Source: Modestobacter roseus
GTDB lineage: Bacteria; Actinomycetota; Actinomycetes; Mycobacteriales; Geodermatophilaceae
Direction of reading: 5' to 3'
Assembly (NCBI RefSeq): GCF_007994135.1
Contig: NZ_VLKF01000001.1
Location: 434,001 to 498,000, forward strand
DNA length: 64,000 bases
How positions within the stretch are numbered: position 1 is the stretch's first letter; every line of letters begins with the position of its first letter. The translations under genes were made by a program, and so were the position numbers. Positions 44,648 through 52,826 of the stretch are shown here, one piece after another. A model generated the notes under the pieces. It saw only the letters and a program-made list of their open reading frames with translations. It did no database searches and was not told where the DNA came from.

Positions 44648-46945
44648 ATGCACCTGCTCAGATCACGACCCGCGCAGCGCGCGGACCGACCCGCCGGGAG
44701 ATCCCGCCTGCGCGCCGTGGCCGGCGCCGGCGTCGTCACCACCGTTGCCGCCCTCGCCACGGCCGGTGGCCTGGCGACCGCCGCCCCGGCCCAGGCGGCG
44801 CCCACCGAGCCGGCTTCCCGGTTCACCCTCGCCGTGCTGCCGGACACGCAGTTCTACTCCCGGTACGCGAAGTCCGAGTTCGAGCGGCCCGACCGCTACG
44901 GCCCCGGGAACAACCCCTACGCCGCGCAGACGACGTGGCTGGCCGAGCACGCCGACGAGCTGCGGATCCCCTTCGTCGCCCACCTCGGTGACGTCGTCGA
45001 CCAGGTGAACACCGAGGGAGAGTGGCGGGTCGCCGACGCCGCCATGCAGACCCTGGACGACGCCGACCTGCCCTACTCGATCCTCGCCGGCAACCACGAC
45101 GTCCGGAACAGCTCCGACAACTGGTTCGACGACCAGTACGACCTGGCCGCGGAGCCCTTCCTCCGCTGGTTCGGCCCCGACCGCGCGGCCGAGCAGTCCA
45201 CCTTCGGCGGCAGCGATCCGACGGGGATGAACCAGTACCACCTGTTCGAGGCCGAAGGTCAGCAGTTCATGGTGCTGGCGCTGTCGTGGCGGGCGTCGGA
45301 CGCCACGCTGCGCTGGGCCGACGAGGTCATGGCCCAGCACCCGACCGTGCCGGTCATCCTCACCTCGCACGACATCATCGGCATCCAGAACGACGGCGTC
45401 TCCCCGCAGGAGACCGGCTACGGCCTGCGGCTCTGGGAGAAGCTCATCAAGGGCAACGACCAGATCTTCATGACGCTGAACGGCCACTTCCACGGCGCGA
45501 CCCGGCTGGTCAAGCAGAACGACTTCGGCCACTCGGTGACCCAGGTGCTGATGGACTACCAGATGGCCTACGAGGGCGGGAACGGCTACCTCGGCCTGTT
45601 CGAGTTCGACCTCACCAACGACACCATCTCGGCGCAGACCGCGTCCCCGTGGGTGGTCGCCAAGCCGCAGGAGAAGCTCACCTCCTACGACCAGGCGTTC
45701 CTCGAGGGGCCGGGTCAGCAGTTCACCGTCGACATCGACTTCGCCCAGCGCTTCGCCGGGTTCAACCCGACGTTCACCGCGGGCTCGGCGGACGAGCCCT
45801 CGCTCACCCAGGCGGCCCGGGACATCCTGCTCGACGGCTTCGTCGCCCCGGACCCGGTGACCACCGAGCTGCCCGGCTCGCCGGCGGACTACCCGCACGT
45901 CGAGGGCACCCTGGCGCACTGGCGGATGAACGGGCTGCGCGGCGTGGTCGCCCAGGGCGGGGTCATCCGGGACGTCGAGGGCAACAACCGCAACAACCTG
46001 ATGCGCGTGCCGATCAGCCAGTCCGGCTCGCCGACCGCCCAGCTGCGGGACGTCAACTTCTCGCAGGACGCGCACCCGTACTCCTCCGACGGCGCGGCGG
46101 TCTGCTTCACCAACGCCAGCAAGGCGACCGACCGGTACAGCTACCTGACCACCCGGGCGGACGCCCCGGTGAACACCGCGGCCCTGGCCGACGGCTACAC
46201 CATCGAGACGTTCCTCAAGATCGACCCCAGCTGGAGCCAGTCGGACAACGCCTGGATGAAGGCGATCGTGCGCTCGGGCAACCGCTCGCAGATCGGCGTC
46301 CCGCAGACCCGGTGGGACTGGACGGCCTCGCCGGTGGCGCTCGGCCTGTCCAACCTGAAGGAGTTCCAGTGGACCGAGGTCGGCATCGACACCGCCAAGG
46401 GTGACCGCACCGCCTGGTCCGGGGAGATCATGGTCGACACGTGGGCGCACGTCGCCGTGGTGAACGACCCGGCCACCCGCACCACCACCATGTACGTCGA
46501 CGGCGCCCCGGTGCTGCGCAACGCCTCGAACACGGTGGGCCACGGCCTCGACGGCGCGATGCCCTGGCTGTTCGGCACCGACTGGGTCGACGACCAGGCC
46601 ACCAACGGCTGGAACGGCTGCATCGGTGAGACCCGCGTGGTCGACCACCCGATCGGCCCGGACGAGTGGCTGACCGCCCGCGCCGACATCGAGGGCCTGA
46701 CGGTCACCTCGCCGGCTGTCGACGCGACGACGAAGCCCGCGGTCACCGCGACGGGCACCGGGACCCCCGGCGCCACCGTCACGGTGCGGGCGGGCATCAC
46801 CCGCACGGTCACCGTCCTCCCCGACGGCACCTGGCGGGCGGCGATGGGGACGCTCCAGCCCGGCGCCTACGAGCTGGTCGCGCAGCAGTCGCTGGGTGGC
46901 CGCTCGGCCGACCCGGTGAGCGTGTCCTTCACCGTCAAGCGCTGA
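44648..46945 (+). CDS. secreted calcineurin-like metallophosphoesterase with LamG domain
   Basis: A 765-residue exported protein. The signal peptide ends at AQAAPT. The metallophosphoesterase domain has LPDTQFYS, HLGDVVDQ, AGNHDVR, ILTSHDI and NGHFHG, the metal-ligand set D-x-Q/H, GDxxD, GNH(D/E), H and GHxH. From about residue 450 a LamG/concanavalin-like domain follows (ADGYTIETFLKIDPSWS, TMYVDGAPV, NGCIGETRVVDHPI), and a final Ig-like domain ends at 765. It is likely an extracellular phosphatase or phosphodiesterase, perhaps binding a polymer through LamG. The ATG at 44648 follows GGAGGT. Confidence 0.88.
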   Translation: MHLLRSRPAQRADRPAGRSRLRAVAGAGVVTTVAALATAGGLATAAPAQAAPTEPASRFTLAVLPDTQFYSRYAKSEFERPDRYGPGNNPYAAQTTWLAEHADELRIPFVAHLGDVVDQVNTEGEWRVADAAMQTLDDADLPYSILAGNHDVRNSSDNWFDDQYDLAAEPFLRWFGPDRAAEQSTFGGSDPTGMNQYHLFEAEGQQFMVLALSWRASDATLRWADEVMAQHPTVPVILTSHDIIGIQNDGVSPQETGYGLRLWEKLIKGNDQIFMTLNGHFHGATRLVKQNDFGHSVTQVLMDYQMAYEGGNGYLGLFEFDLTNDTISAQTASPWVVAKPQEKLTSYDQAFLEGPGQQFTVDIDFAQRFAGFNPTFTAGSADEPSLTQAARDILLDGFVAPDPVTTELPGSPADYPHVEGTLAHWRMNGLRGVVAQGGVIRDVEGNNRNNLMRVPISQSGSPTAQLRDVNFSQDAHPYSSDGAAVCFTNASKATDRYSYLTTRADAPVNTAALADGYTIETFLKIDPSWSQSDNAWMKAIVRSGNRSQIGVPQTRWDWTASPVALGLSNLKEFQWTEVGIDTAKGDRTAWSGEIMVDTWAHVAVVNDPATRTTTMYVDGAPVLRNASNTVGHGLDGAMPWLFGTDWVDDQATNGWNGCIGETRVVDHPIGPDEWLTARADIEGLTVTSPAVDATTKPAVTATGTGTPGATVTVRAGITRTVTVLPDGTWRAAMGTLQPGAYELVAQQSLGGRSADPVSVSFTVKR

Positions 46946-46955
46946 CCTGATCGAC

Positions 46956-46991
46956 GGTGCGGCCCCGGCTCCCTCGAGCCGGGGCCGCACC
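46956..46991. terminator. terminator between metallophosphoesterase and quinone reductase
   Basis: A perfect 15-bp stem (46956-46970 with 46977-46991) and a 6-nt loop CCCTCG form a very stable hairpin between convergent genes, 10 nt after the phosphoesterase stop and 10 nt before the reductase stop. Confidence 0.82.
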
Positions 46992-47001
46992 CGTTCGCGC
47001 G

Positions 47002-48015
47002 TCAGGCGGTGACGTCGATGAGCACCTTGCCGACGGCGCCGTCCTGCACCGCCTGGTGTGCGGCCGCGGTCTCGGCCAGCGGGTACACGTGCAGGGGCAA
47101 GCCGGCGTCGTCCCCGACCCGGACGGCCCCGTCGAGCACCGCGGCGTTGACGTCCTCCACGGCGACGTCCTTCGCGCGGGTGGGCTCGGTGTAGACGAGC
47201 ACGAACTGCCAGCGGGCGTTGGGGACCATCTGGGCGCGCACCGGGATCGTCACCTCGGCGCCGCCGTCGTCGGCGTACACGGCGACCGACCCGTGCGCGC
47301 CGATCACCTGGGCGTCGACGGCCGCGTTCTGCGCGGCGGAGACCTCGACGATCGCGTCGACGCCGGCGGGGGCGATCTTGCGCACCTCGGCGACGACGTC
47401 CTGGGTCGTGTAGTCCACGACGTGCGACGCTCCCGCGGCGGCGGCCAGCTGCGCCTTGCGCGGGGAGCTGACCGTGGCGATCACGGTGGCCTCGGCCCAG
47501 CGGGCGAGCTGGATGGCGGCGTTGCCGACGGCGCCGGCGCCGCCCTGCACCAGCACGGTGCGGCCGTTCAGCGAGCCGGGGGCCAGCCGGTCGGGGAGCG
47601 ACTCCGCGACGGTGAGGCAGCGGTGCGCGGTGAGGAACGGGATGCCGAGGGCGGCACCCAGTTCGAAGGAGGGGTCGGCGCCCAGGAGCACGGTCTGCCG
47701 GGCCGGGACGACGGTGTACTCCGCCGCCGTACCGTGCGGCCGCTGCCAGGCGGCCTCCCAGACCCACACGCGCTCACCGGTGAGCACCGGGTCGACGCCC
47801 TGGCCGACGGCCTCGATGGTGCCGGCGCCGTCCTGGTTCGGGACCTGGCCGCCGCGACCGGGCTGCGCGCTGCTGCGGGACTTCCAGTCGGTGGGGTTCA
47901 CGCCGGAGAAGGCCAGGCGGACCAGCACCTCGCCAGGACCGGGCTCGGGGGTGGGGCGGTCGACGAGGGAGAGGACGTCGGGGCCGCCGGGCTGGGTGTA
48001 GGTGATCGCTCGCAC
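47002..48015 (-). CDS. NADPH:quinone reductase (zeta-crystallin-like MDR)
   Basis: A 337-residue medium-chain dehydrogenase/reductase of the quinone oxidoreductase group, lacking the zinc-binding cysteines. Visible features are MRAITYTQPGGPDVLSLVDRP, SGVNPTDWKSR, and the Rossmann motif VLVQGGAGAVGNAAIQLARWA. It should reduce quinones or enones with NADPH. The GTG at 48015 is the natural start. It is convergent with the phosphoesterase gene and lies 47 nt downstream of whiB on the same strand. Confidence 0.88.
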   Translation of the reverse strand: MRAITYTQPGGPDVLSLVDRPTPEPGPGEVLVRLAFSGVNPTDWKSRSSAQPGRGGQVPNQDGAGTIEAVGQGVDPVLTGERVWVWEAAWQRPHGTAAEYTVVPARQTVLLGADPSFELGAALGIPFLTAHRCLTVAESLPDRLAPGSLNGRTVLVQGGAGAVGNAAIQLARWAEATVIATVSSPRKAQLAAAAGASHVVDYTTQDVVAEVRKIAPAGVDAIVEVSAAQNAAVDAQVIGAHGSVAVYADDGGAEVTIPVRAQMVPNARWQFVLVYTEPTRAKDVAVEDVNAAVLDGAVRVGDDAGLPLHVYPLAETAAAHQAVQDGAVGKVLIDVTA

Positions 48016-48062
48016 GGCCCGGGCCCTACCCCGGGCCGACGTCGGTCACCCTCGCGCGTGCG

Positions 48063-48413
48063 TCAGGAAGCGCGGCGACGCAGCCGGCGACGCTCTCGCT
48101 CGGACAGGCCGCCCCAGATGCCGAAGCGCTCGTCGTTGGAGAGCGCGTACTCCAGGCACTCGGCGCGGACCTCGCAGCCGGTGCAGATCTTCTTCGCCTC
48201 GCGGGTGGAGCCGCCCTTCTCCGGGAAGAAGGCCTCCGGGTCGGTCTCGGCGCAGAGGGCGTTCTCCTGCCAGCCCTGCTCCTCGCCGTCGAAGCCGGGG
48301 AACCCGACCTGGTGGACGGTGGCCAGGCCCAGCACGTCCTGCCCGGCCCAGTCGACCGGCGCCGCCGCCGCTGCTGCACTCCGGTACTCGCTCATCCACG
48401 ACACCTCGGCCAT
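48063..48413 (-). CDS. whiB: WhiB-type iron-sulfur transcription factor (WhiB/WhiB2 group)
   Basis: A 116-residue WhiB-like protein. Its four [4Fe-4S] cysteines are Cys54, Cys77, Cys80 and Cys86 (ALCAETDPEAFFPEKGG, ICTGCEVRAEC). The turn FGIWGGLSERERR and a basic tail contact sigma factor and DNA. The run DPEAFFPEKGGSTREAKKIC and NDERFGIWGG identify the WhiB/WhmD branch, which controls septation and sporulation in Streptomyces and is essential for division in mycobacteria. The ATG at 48413 has GGGGGA about 8 nt upstream; a second ATG at 48395 is possible. The promoter has two inverted repeats. Confidence 0.93.
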   Translation of the reverse strand: MAEVSWMSEYRSAAAAAAPVDWAGQDVLGLATVHQVGFPGFDGEEQGWQENALCAETDPEAFFPEKGGSTREAKKICTGCEVRAECLEYALSNDERFGIWGGLSERERRRLRRRAS

Positions 48414-48466
48414 CACGATCGTCCCCCTGCGTCTCGTTTCCGGCCGCCGTACTCGCGGTCGCCGGT

Positions 48467-48550
48467 TTGTCACCACCTGTGACAACGACACGAATTACAC
48501 GGCTGTCCTTCACAACTGGTCAAATGTCGTCCGTGTGACGCCGGGTCACA
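48467..48550 (-). promoter_or_regulatory. whiB promoter flanked by two BldD-like inverted repeats
   Basis: On the minus strand, -35 TTGACC (48523-48518) and -10 TGTAAT (48499-48494) are 18 bp apart. One inverted repeat, TTGTCAC-N5-GTGACAA (48467-48485), lies just after the expected transcription start. Another, TGTGAC-GCCGG-GTCACA (48534-48550), lies just before the -35. Both share the GTNAC-N5-GTNAC spacing. The second fits the published BldD consensus (nTnACnCWGnGTnAn) at all specified positions but the centre. The leader to the ATG is about 74 nt. The remaining 48551-48762 shows nothing I can name. Confidence 0.68.
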
Positions 48551-48774
48551 GTCGCCCCACAGGTCACGGGCGTCGCAGTCGTGTTCACCGCACCGCCCGA
48601 CACGCCGGGGTCCACGGCAGGTCTTGCCCACGGTGGTGGGGAGCTTCGTCCAGATCGGCGATCGTCGGGGTGGACGATCCGGGTGCGCATCGTCCAGGCG
48701 CAGGCCGCCGTTGATCTTCCTCGGCAGTGCACACGGTGAACCGCACCGGCCGGCGGCGCCGGTAGGTTCGCCCG

Positions 48775-49011
48775 GTGACGTGGCGGTGGCGGTCCGAACC
48801 CCGGCGGAGCAGCTGGGTGGTGGCCGTCGCCTTCGCCCCGGTCTGGCTTGCCCTGGGTGTCGGCAACCTCGGGAACGACGAGCCGGTGTTCGGCTGGATC
48901 CAGGTGGCGCTGGGCGTCGCCTGGGCCGTCCTGGGAGTCCACGAGTGGCGCCGATGGCGGGCGGTCGCGCGCTCGTCGAGTGGCAGCCGAGGGGGAGGGG
49001 AACTGGGCTGA
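48775..49011 (+). CDS. small two-helix membrane protein, 78 aa
   Basis: The GTG at 48775 encodes 78 residues with a basic N terminus (TWRWRSEPRR), two membrane helices (about 13-30 and 40-57) and a Ser/Arg/Gly-rich tail. A TAGGTT at 48763-48768 ends 6 nt before the start, matching the leaderless pattern seen for other genes here. I do not recognise a family. It is convergent with the DUF885 gene. Confidence 0.65.
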   Translation: MTWRWRSEPRRSSWVVAVAFAPVWLALGVGNLGNDEPVFGWIQVALGVAWAVLGVHEWRRWRAVARSSSGSRGGGELG

Positions 49012-49039
49012 TCCCCGCTGAGCTGTCACTCGGCGGCGG

Positions 49040-50719
49040 TCACATCCGGGCGAGCTCCGCGGCCAGCGGGCCCAGCCCGAGCGGGCCGAGGTCGAGTGCG
49101 GCCCGGTGCCACGCCTTGAGGTCGAAGTCGGCGCCGGCCCGCGCCTGGGCCTGCTCGCGGCAGGTCAGCCACACCCGCTCGCCGACCTTGTACGACGGCG
49201 CCTGCCCCGGCCAGCCCAGGTACCGGTGCAGCTCGTCGATCCGCATCGCGTCCGCGAAGGCGACGTGGGTGCGCAGGAACGCCAGCGCGACGTCGTAGGT
49301 CCAGCGGTCGCCGGCGGCGCGGCCGGGCGGGATCGGCAGGTCCAGGTGGACGCCGATGTCGAGCACCACCCGGGCGGCCCGCAGCTCCTGGGCGTCGAGC
49401 ATGCCCAGCCGGTCGCCGGGGTCGTCGAGGAAGCCGAGCTCGCCCATCAGCCGCTCGGCGTAGAGCGCCCAGCCCTCGCCGTGCCCGGAGCACCAGGCCA
49501 TCAGCCGCTGCCAGCGGTTGAGCAGGGCGGCGTTGTGCACGTTCTGCGCGATCTGCAGGTGGTGGCCGGGCACGCCCTCGTGGAAGACGGTCGTCGTCTC
49601 CCGCCAGGTGGTCATGTCGGTGACGCCCTCGGGCAGCGACCACCACATCCGGCCCGGCCGGGAGAAGTCCTCGGTGGGGCCGGTGTAGTAGACGCCCTCG
49701 CCGGAGGTGGGCGTGAGCCGTCCCTCGATGCGCTTGACCGGGTCGGGGATGTCGAAGTGCACGCCGTCGAGGGCGGCGATCGCCCGGTCGGCGGTCTCCT
49801 GCAGCCAGGCCTGCAGCGCGTCCCGGCCGTGCACCTGCCGGGCGGGGTCGGCGTCGAGCGCCGCCATCGCCCCGGGGATGCCCTGCCCGGGTGCGATCAG
49901 CTCGGCCACCGCGGCCTTCTCCGCGACGACCCGGGCCAGCTCGTCCCAGCCCCACGCGTAGGTCTCCTCCAGGTCGAGGTCCATGCCGGTGAACAGCCGG
50001 GACTCCAGCGCGTACCGCTCCCGGCCCACGGCGTCGGCCTCCGGCGCGTGGGGGAGCAGGTCGCGCTCGATGGCGTCGGCGAAGGAGACCAGGGCGTCGT
50101 TCACGCCCTGCGTCGCCCGGTCCAGGTCGGCGCGCAGCGCGCCGTCGACCGGTGCCCGGCCGGCGAACTCGGTGAAGAACCCGGGCTGCCCGGCCGCCCC
50201 CGCCCAGCGGCGGGCGATGCCGGCGGTCAGCCGCACCTGACGGACGGCGGACACCCGCCCCCGGCCCGCCGCGGCGCTGAGGCCGGCGGTGTAGCCGGCC
50301 AGGGCATCGGGGAGCGCGGTGAGCCGGCGGGTGATCGTCGCCCAGTCCTCGGTGGTCTCGGTGGGCATCAGGTCGAAGGTCGAGCGGAAGTCCTGCAGCG
50401 GGCTGTCGATGGTGTTCAGCGCGGCGAGGCTCCAGCCCGCCTCGTGCAGGGCGAGCTCGGCGCCGATCCGCTCGACCATGGCGCCGCGTGCGACGTCGTC
50501 CCGGCGGTCGACCGGCTCGGCGCGCTCGACGTCGGCGAGGGTGCGGCGCAGCAGCTCCGCGGTGGCCGCCCGGCCGTCCGGGGTGAGGTCGGGCCAGCGG
50601 TCGTCGTGACCGGCGACGCCCAGGTAGGTGGCCTGGGCCGGCTGGTCGGCGGCGTAGGCGTCGACGAACCGGTCGGCGAGCTGGTCGAGGTCGGACGGCG
50701 GTCGCTGCGGCTGCGTCAC
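49040..50719 (-). CDS. DUF885 zinc metallohydrolase
   Basis: A 559-residue soluble DUF885 protein. These are gluzincin-like predicted metallopeptidases; the motif HEGVPGHHLQ near residues 373-382 resembles the zinc-binding HExxGHH of the family, and a downstream Glu is in HGEGWALYAERLMGELGF. Full family length is present. The peptidase activity is assumed for most members, not proven here. The GTG at 50719 is chosen; TAGCGT (minus strand, 50732-50727) ends 7 nt before it, so the mRNA may be leaderless. Divergent from the beta-helix protein. Confidence 0.87.
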   Translation of the reverse strand: MTQPQRPPSDLDQLADRFVDAYAADQPAQATYLGVAGHDDRWPDLTPDGRAATAELLRRTLADVERAEPVDRRDDVARGAMVERIGAELALHEAGWSLAALNTIDSPLQDFRSTFDLMPTETTEDWATITRRLTALPDALAGYTAGLSAAAGRGRVSAVRQVRLTAGIARRWAGAAGQPGFFTEFAGRAPVDGALRADLDRATQGVNDALVSFADAIERDLLPHAPEADAVGRERYALESRLFTGMDLDLEETYAWGWDELARVVAEKAAVAELIAPGQGIPGAMAALDADPARQVHGRDALQAWLQETADRAIAALDGVHFDIPDPVKRIEGRLTPTSGEGVYYTGPTEDFSRPGRMWWSLPEGVTDMTTWRETTTVFHEGVPGHHLQIAQNVHNAALLNRWQRLMAWCSGHGEGWALYAERLMGELGFLDDPGDRLGMLDAQELRAARVVLDIGVHLDLPIPPGRAAGDRWTYDVALAFLRTHVAFADAMRIDELHRYLGWPGQAPSYKVGERVWLTCREQAQARAGADFDLKAWHRAALDLGPLGLGPLAAELARM

Positions 50720-50852
50720 ACCCGCCACGCTAACCCCGCCCCTGTCCGGGCGGACGTGCCGGCGGAGGTCCGCCCGGGTGTCCGCGAGCGCCGCGCCGGA
50801 CCACGGTTGACAGCCCGCGCCCGGGCCGGGACGCTGCGTGTCGCACGTCACA

Positions 50853-50864
50853 TGACACGTGTCA
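50853..50864. promoter_or_regulatory. 12-nt perfect palindrome upstream of beta-helix gene
   Basis: TGACACGTGTCA lies 24 nt before the ATG at 50889, with a related half site GTGTCG about 14 nt further upstream. It is a plausible operator for the secreted-protein gene. The LacI-type regulator downstream at 52827 is a candidate binder only by proximity. Confidence 0.4.
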
Positions 50865-50888
50865 CCTCTTCGATGACGAGGACTCCGC

Positions 50889-52784
50889 ATGGTCTCTCCC
50901 AGTGCACCTGCACGGCCGCCGGCCCGCCGTGGCCGCCGGCTCCGCCGACTCGGTGTCGGCCTCGCCGCGGCCCTGGCGCTCTCCGCCGTCCCGGCCACCG
51001 CGCACGCCGCGCCGCCCGGCCGGCCCGCCCCGGCACAGCAGCTCGGCCCGAACGTCACCGTCTTCGACCCGAGCATGCCGGTCCGCCAGATCCAGGCCAC
51101 CCTGGACGCCACCTACGCCCAGCAGGTCGACAACGAGATGGGCACCGAGCGCTACGCCTACCTCTTCCTGCCCGGCACCTACGGCACCGCCGACCAGCCG
51201 CTGCAGATCAAGGTGGGCTACTACACCGAGATCACCGGGCTGGGTGAGTCGCCGCGCGACGTCGTGATCAACGGCAAGGTCGAGACGTACAACCGGTGCC
51301 TCGCCCCGGACAACTGCATCGCGCTGAACAACTTCTGGCGCACCGTCTCGAACCTGACCATCCAGGTGAACGGCACCGGCCAGGACGGCTGCCGGGCGCC
51401 GACGAACTTCTGGGCCGTCTCGCAGGCCGTCTCCATGCGCCGGGTGCACGTCACCGGCGGCGGCCTGTCATTGATGGACTACTGCACCGCGGGCCCCCAG
51501 TACGCCAGCGGTGGCTTCATCGCCGACTCCGAGCTGCCGGCGGTGACCAACGGCTCCCAGCAGCAGTGGTACACCCGCAACAGCTCGGTGGCCTCGTGGT
51601 CCAACGGCGTGTGGAACCAGGTCTTCTCCGGGGTGACCGGCGCGCCCAGCGACGCCGCGTTCCCCACCGAGCCGTACACCACCCTGGCGACGACCCCTGT
51701 CAGCCGGGAGAAGCCGTACCTGTTCGTCGACGGGCAGGGTCGCTACCAGGTGCGCGTCCCGGCGGCGCAGCGCGAGTCCGCCGGCACCTCCTGGTCGTCG
51801 GGCACCACCGCCGGCCGCACCCTGCCGCTGTCGGACTTCTTCGTCGCCTCGCCCGCCACGTCGGTGCTGGAGATGAACCTGCAGCTGGCACGGGGCAAGC
51901 ACCTGCTGCTCACCCCCGGGGTCTACGACGCGAACTGGAGCATCGCGGTGCTCCGGCCCGGCACCGTGGTCCTGGGCATCGGCCACGCCACCCTCACCGC
52001 CGGCCGGGGCGCCACCCCGCTGTTCATCGCCGACGTGCCCGGCGTCGTCGTCGCCGGGGTCACGATCGACGCCGGCGAGAAGCGCTCGAAGACCCTGCTG
52101 CGGGTCGGGCTGCCCCACTTCCCGGACCTGCTGACCCGCCCGTCGGACCCGATCACGCTCTCCGACGTCTACTTCCGGGTCGGCGGCCCGCACGTGGGCA
52201 GGACCGACACGGCGCTGGAGGTGAACAGCGACCACGTGCTCATCGACCACACCTGGGTGTGGCGGGCCGACCACGGGGTGGAGGACTTCACCGCGGGCGT
52301 GAACGGCGACACCGACCGGTGGCGCACCAACGTCGGCCGCAACGGCGTGGTCGTCAACGGTGACGACGTCACCGCGACCGGCCTGTTCGTCGAGCACTTC
52401 CAGCAGCACAACACCATCTGGAACGGCGAGCGCGGCCGGGTCGTGCTGTACCAGAACGAGATCCCGTACGACCCGCCGTCGCAGGCCGACTGGCAGGAGC
52501 CGGACGGCACGCTCGGCTGGGCCGGCTACAAGGTCGGCGACCGGGTGCGGGAGCACCGGCTGGACGGCGGCGGTGTCTACGGCTACCAGCGCAACGCCGA
52601 GCCCGGCATCACCACCGCGATGGGGTTCGAGGTGCCGCGCACCCCGGGCGTGCAGCTGCACCACGTGATGACCGTCCACCTGGACGGGATCGGGGTGATC
52701 GAGCACGTGGTCAACGACACCGGCGGCCGGTCGGACTCGAGCACCCAGGGCACGCCGCAGTACGTCGCGGACTACCCGGGCTGA
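50889..52784 (+). CDS. secreted right-handed beta-helix protein
   Basis: A 631-residue exported protein. A twin-arginine-poor but basic signal peptide (cleavage after AHA, residue 40) is followed by a fold made of repeated short strands, as in pectate lyase/GH55-like beta-helices: YLFLPGTYGTADQPLQIKVGYYTEITGLGESPRDVVINGKV, NFWRTVSNLTIQ, LLLTPGVYDANWSIAVLRPGTVVLGIGHATL, LEVNSDHVLIDHTWVWRADHG. It resembles secreted actinobacterial proteins that start a polysaccharide-acting fold with PGTY. An enzymatic role on carbohydrate is inferred; catalytic residues cannot be assigned. A terminator follows. Confidence 0.72.
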   Translation: MVSPSAPARPPARRGRRLRRLGVGLAAALALSAVPATAHAAPPGRPAPAQQLGPNVTVFDPSMPVRQIQATLDATYAQQVDNEMGTERYAYLFLPGTYGTADQPLQIKVGYYTEITGLGESPRDVVINGKVETYNRCLAPDNCIALNNFWRTVSNLTIQVNGTGQDGCRAPTNFWAVSQAVSMRRVHVTGGGLSLMDYCTAGPQYASGGFIADSELPAVTNGSQQQWYTRNSSVASWSNGVWNQVFSGVTGAPSDAAFPTEPYTTLATTPVSREKPYLFVDGQGRYQVRVPAAQRESAGTSWSSGTTAGRTLPLSDFFVASPATSVLEMNLQLARGKHLLLTPGVYDANWSIAVLRPGTVVLGIGHATLTAGRGATPLFIADVPGVVVAGVTIDAGEKRSKTLLRVGLPHFPDLLTRPSDPITLSDVYFRVGGPHVGRTDTALEVNSDHVLIDHTWVWRADHGVEDFTAGVNGDTDRWRTNVGRNGVVVNGDDVTATGLFVEHFQQHNTIWNGERGRVVLYQNEIPYDPPSQADWQEPDGTLGWAGYKVGDRVREHRLDGGGVYGYQRNAEPGITTAMGFEVPRTPGVQLHHVMTVHLDGIGVIEHVVNDTGGRSDSSTQGTPQYVADYPG

Positions 52785-52791
52785 CCCGTGG

Positions 52792-52826
52792 CCGGCGGGC
52801 CGGGGCCGCGCGCTCCGGCCCGCCGG
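52792..52826. terminator. terminator between beta-helix gene and LacI gene
   Basis: A perfect 12-bp inverted repeat, CCGGCGGGCCGG (52792-52803) and its complement (52815-52826), with an 11-nt loop, fills the gap between convergent stops. Confidence 0.7.

Noticed and set aside
48551-48762. ORFs on both strands between whiB and the 78-aa protein gene
   Set aside because: They lack ribosome sites, are Arg/Pro-rich and overlap each other. The region is better read as promoter DNA.
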